A DNA stretch of 12,769 nucleotides. Source: Candidatus Omnitrophota bacterium (GTDB taxonomy: Bacteria; Omnitrophota; Gorgyraeia; Duberdicusellales; 4484-171). This document shows, one piece after another, positions 1 to 6,259 of the stretch (position 1 is its first letter; every line of letters begins with the position of its first letter). The stretch lies in NCBI GenBank assembly GCA_014728785.1, contig WJKZ01000195.1, forward strand, positions 1 to 12,769, in the 5' to 3' direction. Under the pieces are notes generated by a model that ran no database searches, was not told the DNA's origin, and saw only the letters and a list, made by a program, of their open reading frames with translations. The position numbers were made by a program, and so were the translations under genes.

Positions 1-288
1 AAGCTGGGAAGAGAATTGCCCCATTCTTTAGCAGTAGAGGTTGAAGAAATCACAGACAGGAAAAAGTCGGTCTTTATAAAAATAAATATTTATGTTAAAA
101 GAGTGTCTCAGAAAAAAATAGCAATAGGCAGAAAGGGTAATATCTTACAGGAGTCGGGCAGGCTGGCCAGAGAGGAAATAGAAAATATGTATAAAAAGAA
201 AATTTTTCTGGATATGTGGGTTAAGGTATTAAACGATTGGCCCCAGAAGTTAAGGATTTTAAAAAAATTAGGTTATTGGTGGTTATGA
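1..288 (+). CDS. era: GTPase Era, C-terminal KH domain (5' partial)
   Basis: This is the last 95 residues of Era, the GTPase that binds the 3' end of 16S rRNA and helps 30S subunit maturation; the GTPase domain lies before the window. Visible features are the run ELPHSLAVEVEE that opens the Era KH domain, the KH GXXG loop in IGRKGN, and the Era-typical end FLDMWVKVLNDWPQK followed by LRILKKLGY. The frame is open from base 1, so the gene is truncated only by the window edge. Its stop (286-288) overlaps the start of the next gene, which suggests translational coupling. Identification is from recognised family motifs. Confidence 0.93.
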   Translation, partial: KLGRELPHSLAVEVEEITDRKKSVFIKINIYVKRVSQKKIAIGRKGNILQESGRLAREEIENMYKKKIFLDMWVKVLNDWPQKLRILKKLGYWWL

Positions 289-794
289 TGAAAAAAGATG
301 TATTAAAACTTATAAAAGAGAGAAGGTCCGTAAGGAAATTTAAAAAAAAGAAGATAACTATGGGATCTGTGAGAAAAATACTTGAGGCGGGCCGCTGGGC
401 TCCCTCCGGACTTAACAACCAACCCTGGAAATTTATGGTTCTTCAAAAAGAACTAAAAGACCGCCTCTCTCGCTACACTCATTATTCTCAGGTTATAACA
501 TCGGCCGATAAAGTAATTCTTGTGTTTCTTGATAAAAAAAATATCTATAATTACGAAAAAGATCTTCTCTCTATCGGTGCATGTATACAAAATATGCTTA
601 TTTTTTTACACTCCATTAATTATGGGGCCTGCTGGCTGGGAGAGATATTAAACCAGAGAGATAAGATAAATAAAATGTTAGGAATAAAGAGGCACCTCCA
701 GTTAGAGGCAGTTATAGCTTTGGGGGAGCCGGTTGCTTATAAAAGAAAAGGGGAAAGGGAGAGTTTAAAAAAATTAATCTTAAATCCCCCATAA
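285..794 (+). CDS. Small nitroreductase-family FMN oxidoreductase
   Basis: A 169-residue protein of the nitroreductase family, which binds FMN and uses NAD(P)H to reduce nitro, quinone or related acceptors; the true substrate is unknown. The FMN phosphate-binding signature RRSVRKF is at residues 13-19. It is followed by EAGRWAPSGLNNQPWKF, the classic early-helix and active-site stretch, and a late glycine motif ALGEP. The length is at the short end for the family. The start overlaps the era stop as ATGA at 285; a second ATG at 288 is equally plausible and sits better behind the weak GGTGG at 278-282. Its place between era and an RNA methyltransferase suggests housekeeping rather than the polyketide operon. 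Confidence 0.85.
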   Translation: MMKKDVLKLIKERRSVRKFKKKKITMGSVRKILEAGRWAPSGLNNQPWKFMVLQKELKDRLSRYTHYSQVITSADKVILVFLDKKNIYNYEKDLLSIGACIQNMLIFLHSINYGACWLGEILNQRDKINKMLGIKRHLQLEAVIALGEPVAYKRKGERESLKKLILNPP

Positions 795-818
795 ATTCGC
801 CTTTATTTTACTATCACC

Positions 819-1976
819 ATGCGTATTTGCAGACATTTCTCTCAATGCGGCGGCTGTAGTTTCCAGGATATTCCCTATGAAGACCAGCTTAAAATTAAAG
901 CTAAAAAGATAAGGGAGCTGGCTTCCAGGTATAATATAAAAACGGATATCCTGCCCGTAAACAGTTATAATTTAATGCACTACCGCGGGAAAATGGAATT
1001 TACTTTTTCTAAGTCCGATGGTTTAGTCTGCGGCTTGCATAACAAAACAAAAAAGCGCCAGGTATTAGATATCGAAGAATGTCTTATATTTTCCCCTGAT
1101 ACAGGCAGAATCCTGGAAGCGGTTAGAAGATTTTGCCGCGAGAGAAAATATTCTGTATATAACAAATATTCTCACAAAGGTTTCTTAAGAAACCTTATCT
1201 TAAAAGAGACCAAGTTTGGGAAAGAGTTGATGGTAGGGATTGTCACTACCTCCGAGGACAATTTTGATGAAGAGGGTTTTCTCCAGTGTATGTTGAGCCT
1301 GAAATTATCTTCCCCGGTAAAATCAATATACCGGATAATCAATGATTCACTTTCTGACGCAGTAGTTTTTCAGGAGAAGAAGCTTTTATTCGGTAAAGAA
1401 TTTATAAGAGAAAATATTCTGGGGTTTAATTTTAGGATAGGAATTGACACCTTTTTTCAAGTTAACTCTTTTGCTGCCGGAGATTTTTTTAAAAAGATCA
1501 GAGAGTATACTTCTTTGGACAAAGGCAAGAGCGTTTTAGATATTTTCTGCGGTTCGGGGATAATCGGCATCTTTCTTGCCCCCGAAGCTAAGTTTGTATG
1601 GGGTGTTGAGGTAAGCAAAGAAATAGTTGGTGTAGCCTGGCAGAATGCACATATTAACAGAATAAAAAATGTATCCTTTTTTGCCTCCGATGCCCGCCGT
1701 TTTCTTAATAACGAAGGCAGCTTTTATAAGAATATAGATTTGCTTGTAATAAATCCTCCCCGCAGCGGACTTTCGAAAAGGATAATCAGAGCGGTTTTGC
1801 GTCTTAAGCCCAAAGAAATATTTTATTCTTCCTGTAATCCCGATGCTTTTTGCCGGGATATCTCCTGTTTAAGAGATAAATATGCTCTCCGGTTTATTGA
1901 GCCTTTTGACTTTTTCCCTCATACTCCCCACATGGAGTGTTTCGGACCTCTCAGGAGATCTGATAATATTTCTTAA
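819..1976 (+). CDS. TrmA/RlmD-family RNA (uracil-5-)-methyltransferase
   Basis: A 385-residue SAM-dependent methyltransferase that forms 5-methyluridine in rRNA or tRNA. The four Fe-S cysteines of the RumA/RlmD type are seen: C4, C10 and C13 in CRHFSQCGGC, and C88 in DIEECL. The class I SAM-binding loop is LDIFCGSGIIG. NPPRSG is followed by the catalytic nucleophile C339 in SSCNP, and the base E373 lies in FFPHTPHMECF, an almost signature RlmD ending. The protein begins directly at the Fe-S motif with no N-terminal TRAM domain, so its length is closer to RlmC; specificity (23S U747, U1939 or tRNA U54) cannot be decided. No strong ribosome site precedes ATG 819, so the start is moderately sure. 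Confidence 0.9.
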   Translation: MRICRHFSQCGGCSFQDIPYEDQLKIKAKKIRELASRYNIKTDILPVNSYNLMHYRGKMEFTFSKSDGLVCGLHNKTKKRQVLDIEECLIFSPDTGRILEAVRRFCRERKYSVYNKYSHKGFLRNLILKETKFGKELMVGIVTTSEDNFDEEGFLQCMLSLKLSSPVKSIYRIINDSLSDAVVFQEKKLLFGKEFIRENILGFNFRIGIDTFFQVNSFAAGDFFKKIREYTSLDKGKSVLDIFCGSGIIGIFLAPEAKFVWGVEVSKEIVGVAWQNAHINRIKNVSFFASDARRFLNNEGSFYKNIDLLVINPPRSGLSKRIIRAVLRLKPKEIFYSSCNPDAFCRDISCLRDKYALRFIEPFDFFPHTPHMECFGPLRRSDNIS

Positions 1977-2027
1977 GTACTTTTTGTTCAATATTTTACA
2001 TGATTTAATCGATTATTCAAAAAAAGC

Positions 2028-2055
2028 TTGACTACGGGAAATTAAATAGTAAAAT
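2028..2055 (+). promoter_or_regulatory. Sigma70-type promoter for the polyketide operon
   Basis: TTGACT (2028-2033) and TAAAAT (2050-2055), separated by 16 bases, each match the sigma70 consensus at five of six positions. The site lies 38 bases before the acyl-CoA ligase start, in the only gap over 100 bases in the window. It is the only convincing promoter before the 10-kb gene run. The -10 box falls inside a perfect palindrome, so occupancy by a repressor would block it. No rho-independent terminator was found between the preceding gene and this site. Confidence 0.7.
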
Positions 2056-2064
2056 TTTACTATT
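2045..2064. promoter_or_regulatory. 20-bp perfect palindrome, probable operator over the -10
   Basis: AATAGTAAAATTTTACTATT equals its own reverse complement over all 20 bases. It covers the -10 hexamer at 2050-2055, the usual position of a repressor operator. Its right part is repeated at once (next entry). The cognate regulator is not encoded in the window. Its symmetry would suit a dimeric TetR- or MarR-type repressor, but this is inference; I do not recognise it as the box of any named regulator. Confidence 0.55.
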
Positions 2065-2078
2065 AAAATTTTACTATT
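2051..2078. repeat. 14-bp tandem direct repeat in the operator region
   Basis: AAAATTTTACTATT occurs twice head to tail, at 2051-2064 and 2065-2078, with no mismatch. The first copy is the right part of the 20-bp palindrome. The second copy forms only a partial palindrome (TAAAATTTTA at its core). Two overlapping sites just over one helical turn apart could allow cooperative binding of two regulator dimers; that reading is inference. Confidence 0.65.
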
Positions 2079-2092
2079 TTAGGCTTTAAGGT

Positions 2093-3619
2093 ATGGATGT
2101 CAAAAGTTTATTAACAGAACAGGCCCGGAAATTCGGAGAAAAAAACGCCCTCTTGTTCGAGGAAAAAGAATTTACTTTCCTCGAGGTAAAAGATTATTCT
2201 TTTAAGCTTGCGAATTACCTGTTGAGTTCCGGATTAAAAGGAGGAGAAAAGGTAGCTATTTATCTTCCCAATATACCCGAGGCTGTTTTTGCATTTCTGG
2301 GCACTTTCAGTATTTCTGCGGTTGTAGTACCTCTGGATTTTATGCTTACCGAAGAAGAAGTAATAAATTTCTTAAATCACAGTGAAGCCAAAATGCTTAT
2401 TGCTCACCCTAAAAAGGGAATAGATTTTTCCCGGGTAATTAATTCCTGCAGTAATCTTGAAAAGATAATAACCTGCGGGAAAAATACTGCAGGGTATCAG
2501 CTCTGGGATTCTGTTATTAAGAGCTCTTCTTCCCGATTACCGTCATCCTCTTTCCGGGAAAATTCTTTGTCTTCTATTTTTTATACTTCAGGTTCTACCG
2601 GTCACCCAAAAGGAGTTATGCTTGACTACAGTCATCTTGATAACCCCCCCGAGGTCTTAAACTATTATCTAAAAGGCTCGGATCGGGACGTTTATTTATG
2701 CGCCGGGGTGCCTTTTTCTCACATCGGGGGCCTTGATTACATATTAATGATGATTTATTTTGGAGCAACGCTGGTATTGATGGAGAGGTTTATGCCCTTG
2801 GAGTTTTTACGTAATATTGAGAAACATAAAGTTACCATTTTCTGCATAGTTCCAGCAATGTATGTAGCTATCCTCTCTTTAAAAGGATATGATAAGTTTG
2901 AGCTTTCTTCTCTGCGATATGCGGTAGTTTTCGGTGCTCCTTCATCCGATATTTTGCTGAGAAGATTTCATAAAATATGTCCCAATGCGACAGTCCTTAA
3001 CGGCTGGGGCATGACAGAGACCGCTGCCCCCAACACTTATTCTCCTTCCGATGAGAACAAATTAGCAAGTATAGGCAATTTTGGATTTAACATGGAGGCG
3101 AAGATAATTGACGAAAAAGGAAATTCTTTGGCCGAAAATCAGCGGGGAGAGTTGCTGGTGAGAGGAAAAGGTGTTATGCGGGGCTATTACAAGGAAGAAG
3201 GTCTTACCCGGTCTGCCCTTAGCGAGGATGGTTGGTTGTATACAGGCGATATAGCTCTAAAAGACGAAGAAGGATTATATTACATAGTCGGACGGAAGAA
3301 GGATATGATTAAAGTGGCCGGAGAAATTGTTTTTTCAGCAGAAGTAGAAGAAAAAATACAGAGATACCCTCAGGTAAAGGAATGTGCGGTTATCGGCGTA
3401 GAAGATAAATTAAGAGGAGAAGTTCCCAAAGCTTATATAGTCACCAAAGAGGATAAAGATATAGACATACAGGACTTAAAGTCCTTTCTCCAGACCAAGC
3501 TGGCTCATTTTAAAATCCCCCATTATTTTGAAGTTTTAGATGAGTTACCGAAAAATAGAACAGGAAAAATAGATAAGCAGGTTTTAAAGATGAACGACGT
3601 TAGCCCGGGAGGAAGTTGA
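2093..3619 (+). CDS. AMP-dependent acyl-CoA synthetase / acid-CoA ligase
   Basis: A 508-residue ANL-superfamily ligase that activates a carboxylic acid as acyl-AMP and transfers it to CoA (or a carrier thiol). Core motifs are in order: P-loop YTSGSTGHPKG at 164-174, NGWGMTET at 303-310, TGD at 384-386, hinge GRKKDMIK at 400-407, and the C-terminal catalytic Lys at K492 in PKNRTGKIDK. The length is normal for a stand-alone long-chain or aryl-acid ligase; no carrier domain is fused. It is the first gene after the promoter at 2028-2055, with only a weak ribosome site before ATG 2093. In context it may load a starter acid or act on the finished chain; a CoA ligase (AntG) is also part of the Photorhabdus anthraquinone type II PKS. 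The substrate is not known. Confidence 0.9.
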   Translation: MDVKSLLTEQARKFGEKNALLFEEKEFTFLEVKDYSFKLANYLLSSGLKGGEKVAIYLPNIPEAVFAFLGTFSISAVVVPLDFMLTEEEVINFLNHSEAKMLIAHPKKGIDFSRVINSCSNLEKIITCGKNTAGYQLWDSVIKSSSSRLPSSSFRENSLSSIFYTSGSTGHPKGVMLDYSHLDNPPEVLNYYLKGSDRDVYLCAGVPFSHIGGLDYILMMIYFGATLVLMERFMPLEFLRNIEKHKVTIFCIVPAMYVAILSLKGYDKFELSSLRYAVVFGAPSSDILLRRFHKICPNATVLNGWGMTETAAPNTYSPSDENKLASIGNFGFNMEAKIIDEKGNSLAENQRGELLVRGKGVMRGYYKEEGLTRSALSEDGWLYTGDIALKDEEGLYYIVGRKKDMIKVAGEIVFSAEVEEKIQRYPQVKECAVIGVEDKLRGEVPKAYIVTKEDKDIDIQDLKSFLQTKLAHFKIPHYFEVLDELPKNRTGKIDKQVLKMNDVSPGGS

Positions 3620-3620
3620 T

Positions 3621-4364
3621 ATGATGGAAAGAGATATACATATAAGCCCCCAGGATTTACTGCTTTCTTTGCAGTTTAAAAAAGGAGATTTCGGTGACAC
3701 AGCTTTAATTAGCGGACAGCAACACCGGGCAAAAATGTGTTTGGAACGCCTGGATAATCCGGTGAAAAATTTTACTTTCCTTGGGTATACTTTCTGGACA
3801 GGCACCTATAAAAACAGGAAAGTGACAGTAGGGAATGGGGGTTTTTATTCTCCCGATTCAGCTTTTGTCACTGAATTGTTATGTGTGGGGGGTATAAACA
3901 ATTTTATCCGGCTGGGTTCCTGCGGTGCTTTGCGTAAAGATATAGAGATAGGGGATTATGTGGTTGCTGCCGATATATTCAGGGGAGAAGGCGTGACTGC
4001 ATATTATGTGGATAAAGATTACAAACCTTGCATCAGCAAAGATTTAAGCGAGAAAGTTTTTGAGATATTTTCCAGAAAGGGAAGGTCACACCGGGGAGGA
4101 GTATGGACAACAGATGCTTTATTTAAGGAAACACCCCAGTTAGTTAACCCTCAGATAGAAAAGGGAGCTATAGCCGTCGATATGGTAACTTCGGCTTTTG
4201 TTACTCTGGCTAATGTATATGAGAGAAAAGTAGCGGCGGTTTTAGCCGTGTCGGATAACCTGATAACCGGTGAGTTGGGGTTTGCAGATTACCGTTTTTT
4301 TGAATCGGAGATGAAAATGATAGATGCAGGCTTTAAAGTTATAGATAAAATTCAGGAGGAGTAG
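3621..4364 (+). CDS. Nucleoside phosphorylase-fold protein (PNP/UDP family)
   Basis: A 247-residue protein of the PNP_UDP family, whose members cleave N-glycosidic bonds of nucleosides. Seen are an N-terminal GD (22-23), NGGFYSPDSAF (72-82), FIRLGSCGAL with R97 where the phosphate-binding Arg of hexameric phosphorylases sits, and AVSDNLITGE with D212 at the position of the catalytic Asp. The ribose-contacting EME motif is altered to VDMV (D187, M188, V189), losing the second Glu. Substrate choice may therefore differ from normal nucleosides, or the protein may be non-catalytic. GGAGG at 3608-3612 supports ATG 3621. It lies one base after the ligase gene and is surely co-transcribed with it. 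Its part in polyketide production is unknown. Confidence 0.8.
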   Translation: MMERDIHISPQDLLLSLQFKKGDFGDTALISGQQHRAKMCLERLDNPVKNFTFLGYTFWTGTYKNRKVTVGNGGFYSPDSAFVTELLCVGGINNFIRLGSCGALRKDIEIGDYVVAADIFRGEGVTAYYVDKDYKPCISKDLSEKVFEIFSRKGRSHRGGVWTTDALFKETPQLVNPQIEKGAIAVDMVTSAFVTLANVYERKVAAVLAVSDNLITGELGFADYRFFESEMKMIDAGFKVIDKIQEE

Positions 4365-4367
4365 GTC

Positions 4368-4631
4368 ATGCCGGTTCAATGGGACGACGGAGCTCAAAGA
4401 GATTTCGATAATATTTTGAAGAATTTGCCGCAGTTTCACCGCAGTATAGCAGAAAAATTGGTAAAAGAAAAAGCGGAAAGTCTTGCTGAGAAAAGAAATT
4501 CCTCTCTGGTCGAGAAGAAAGATTTGATAGTCGCCTTTTTCCAGGAAGTCCCTCCGGCTTTTAAAGATATGATGAAAAGGTTAATGCACCAGCACGGTAT
4601 AGATTATTCTGCTTATATAGACAAGGATTAA
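4368..4631 (+). CDS. Small PCP_red-like helical protein
   Basis: An 87-residue protein resembling the PCP_red domain (PF08369), found at the C-terminus of light-independent protochlorophyllide reductase BchB and as a stand-alone small protein in many non-phototrophs. The match rests on pattern: an early Trp then an acidic/Ala stretch (QWDDGAQRDFDNIL), NLPQFHRSIAEKLVKEKAE corresponding to the 'P-x-F-x-R ... vE..A' core, and a later helix of the kind that follows in the family. A hydrophilic tail with HQHGIDYSAY extends past the domain. AGGAGG at 4353-4358 supports ATG 4368, and the 3-base gap after the previous gene points to coupling. Function is unknown; a helical protein-protein or redox-partner role is only a guess. 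Confidence 0.55.
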   Translation: MPVQWDDGAQRDFDNILKNLPQFHRSIAEKLVKEKAESLAEKRNSSLVEKKDLIVAFFQEVPPAFKDMMKRLMHQHGIDYSAYIDKD

Positions 4632-4633
4632 AT

Positions 4634-5659
4634 ATGAAAATAGCTGTTTTGGGTTGTGGAGCTATAGGCGGACTGTTCCTCGGATATCTTTCCCGAACAT
4701 ACCCCGATACTTTCGGGGTGGTAAAAGATTATCAGCTCAAATCTTTTAACAGCGAGGGCGTTATTGTAGAGGGAGTGCGAGGAAAAACCAGCCGTAAAGT
4801 TTTAACAGGCAGCCGCCTTAAGGAAGATTGCGATATAGCCATTTTTGCCACAAAGATAAATGACTTAGAAGAGTGCATTCAGGACAATCTCGGATTTATC
4901 AAACATTCCTTTATCCTGACCACACAAAACGGCATAGAGGCAGATTACATGCTAAGCAGGTTTTTCCCCGCAGAAAGAATAATTACAGCTGTAGTGATGT
5001 TGGGAGCTACATTCTATCCCCCCAACAAAATCACGCATAATTTTGAAGGTTCATTGGCTCTCGGCAATATTTTCGGCGCTTTCCCGGAAGGCGCAAGGGT
5101 GGTATCGGAGACTCTTAAGCCTGTTTTTGAAACTTCTGTTTTTGAAAATATAAAAGGGGCTAAATATCTTAAACTGCTTATAAATTTAAATAATTGCCTT
5201 CCCGCTGCTTTAGGGTTATCTATGCAGGAAGCTTTCTGTGATATAGAGATAGCAAAGCTGGCAATATTGCTTAACAAAGAGGCTTACAGAGTAATTAGAG
5301 AAAGCGGAATAGAGTTGGTTAGTTTGCCGGCTTACCCCAGAGAAAGAATAGAGAAACTGGTGGGTTTAGAGACCGTTAAGGCAGCAGAGATATTTTCCGG
5401 AGTGATGACCTCTCTCAGTAAACAGCCTTTATACGGCTCAATCTTTCAGAGTATAAAGAGGAAGAAGAAGTCGGAAATTGATTATATAAACGGCCAGATA
5501 GTCAAGCTTGCCTCGGAGCACAACCTTGATGCTCCGCTTAACCGGCGGATAGTTGAGCTTATCCATGCAATAGAAGCAGGGAGGGATTTTATAAATAAAA
5601 AGGATTTATTTTCTTTTTTAGAGCCAGCTATTATTGAGTCAGGGAGGTTTTATGGTTAA
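4634..5659 (+). CDS. Ketopantoate reductase (ApbA/PanE)-family oxidoreductase
   Basis: A 341-residue NAD(P)H-dependent reductase of the 2-dehydropantoate 2-reductase family. The N-terminal Rossmann glycine motif GCGAIGG is at residues 7-13, followed by ATKIND, the TTQNG motif, and the C-terminal helical domain with the catalytic-type K-x-x-x-N in KLLINLNN and the family ending SEIDYINGQIVKLA. Pantothenate synthesis is possible but no other pan gene is here, and PanE-family paralogues often reduce other 2-keto or 3-keto acids. Its place inside the polyketide operon makes a keto-reduction or precursor role plausible (inference). It starts 2 bases after the previous stop and overlaps the next gene by 8 bases. 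Confidence 0.85.
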   Translation: MKIAVLGCGAIGGLFLGYLSRTYPDTFGVVKDYQLKSFNSEGVIVEGVRGKTSRKVLTGSRLKEDCDIAIFATKINDLEECIQDNLGFIKHSFILTTQNGIEADYMLSRFFPAERIITAVVMLGATFYPPNKITHNFEGSLALGNIFGAFPEGARVVSETLKPVFETSVFENIKGAKYLKLLINLNNCLPAALGLSMQEAFCDIEIAKLAILLNKEAYRVIRESGIELVSLPAYPRERIEKLVGLETVKAAEIFSGVMTSLSKQPLYGSIFQSIKRKKKSEIDYINGQIVKLASEHNLDAPLNRRIVELIHAIEAGRDFINKKDLFSFLEPAIIESGRFYG

Positions 5660-6233
5660 AACACCTTTTTCCAAGCTTAAACTTACGGTAATTGAGGTAG
5701 AGGGAGATTGCTACCACGGGTACAAAAAAGGGGATGAGATAATACTACAGGATTTCACCCATCCGCCCGAGCATTTCTGTCTGGGGCTTGCACATGCCCT
5801 TTTTCCCGTTATCTATGGGTTGAGCTTCGGAGCAAAGTTTCCTTTTATGAAGAACCAGCGTTCTTTGGAAATTACCTGTCCTGACGGAGGAAAGCTTGTA
5901 TTCAGGGCCGAAGTGTTGAATAAAGAAGGAAAAATAGAAACTATGCCTAAAGATCCTGAATTTAAAGGCCCTAATCCTAAAAAGATGGAAATAGAGGTTA
6001 TAAAGTCTAAAGGAAACTGTTCTTATGGGTATAAGGTAGGCGATAAATGGGAAGTGGAGGGATTGAGGTGTATTCCCGGTTTTTGCGGCGCAGCCTGGCA
6101 TACTGCTTTTCCCGCTTTCTTCGCTCTTAATTTCGGAGCAAACTTTTTCTTTATGGATAACCCTGATTCAATAGATACTGTAACCTGTCCCGATGGAGGC
6201 AAGATAGTATTTAAGATAACCAGAACAACCTAA
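5652..6233 (+). CDS. Tandem-duplicated TIGR04076-like Cys-containing protein
   Basis: A 193-residue protein made of two copies (about residues 9-88 and 112-190) of a small domain resembling TIGR04076, a family of unknown function. Each copy has C-x-x-GY-x-x-GD (C20 and C123), a middle Cys before an aromatic helix (C43, C145), the element FGA then F-x-F-M, and TCPDGGK with Val-Phe after it (C76, C179). An extra Cys (C140) occurs only in copy 2. The conserved Cys pattern suggests metal or redox chemistry but proves none. There is no signal peptide or membrane helix. ATG 5652 is preferred because GGGAGG lies just upstream (5642-5647); a TTG at 5634 in frame is less likely. It is linked to the previous gene by an 8-base overlap. 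Confidence 0.75.
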   Translation: MVKTPFSKLKLTVIEVEGDCYHGYKKGDEIILQDFTHPPEHFCLGLAHALFPVIYGLSFGAKFPFMKNQRSLEITCPDGGKLVFRAEVLNKEGKIETMPKDPEFKGPNPKKMEIEVIKSKGNCSYGYKVGDKWEVEGLRCIPGFCGAAWHTAFPAFFALNFGANFFFMDNPDSIDTVTCPDGGKIVFKITRTT

Positions 6234-6259
6234 AGTAAGAATCATACAGGAGATAGAAT

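Noticed and set aside
1977..2027. Terminator after the RNA methyltransferase gene
   Set aside because: Only short AT-rich symmetry (AATCGATT) is present, with no GC stem followed by a T-run.
5745..6101. 118-codon open frame on the - strand
   Set aside because: It lies wholly inside the duplicated Cys-domain gene on the other strand, has no recognisable domain, and the + strand frame has clear internal repeats and a ribosome site.
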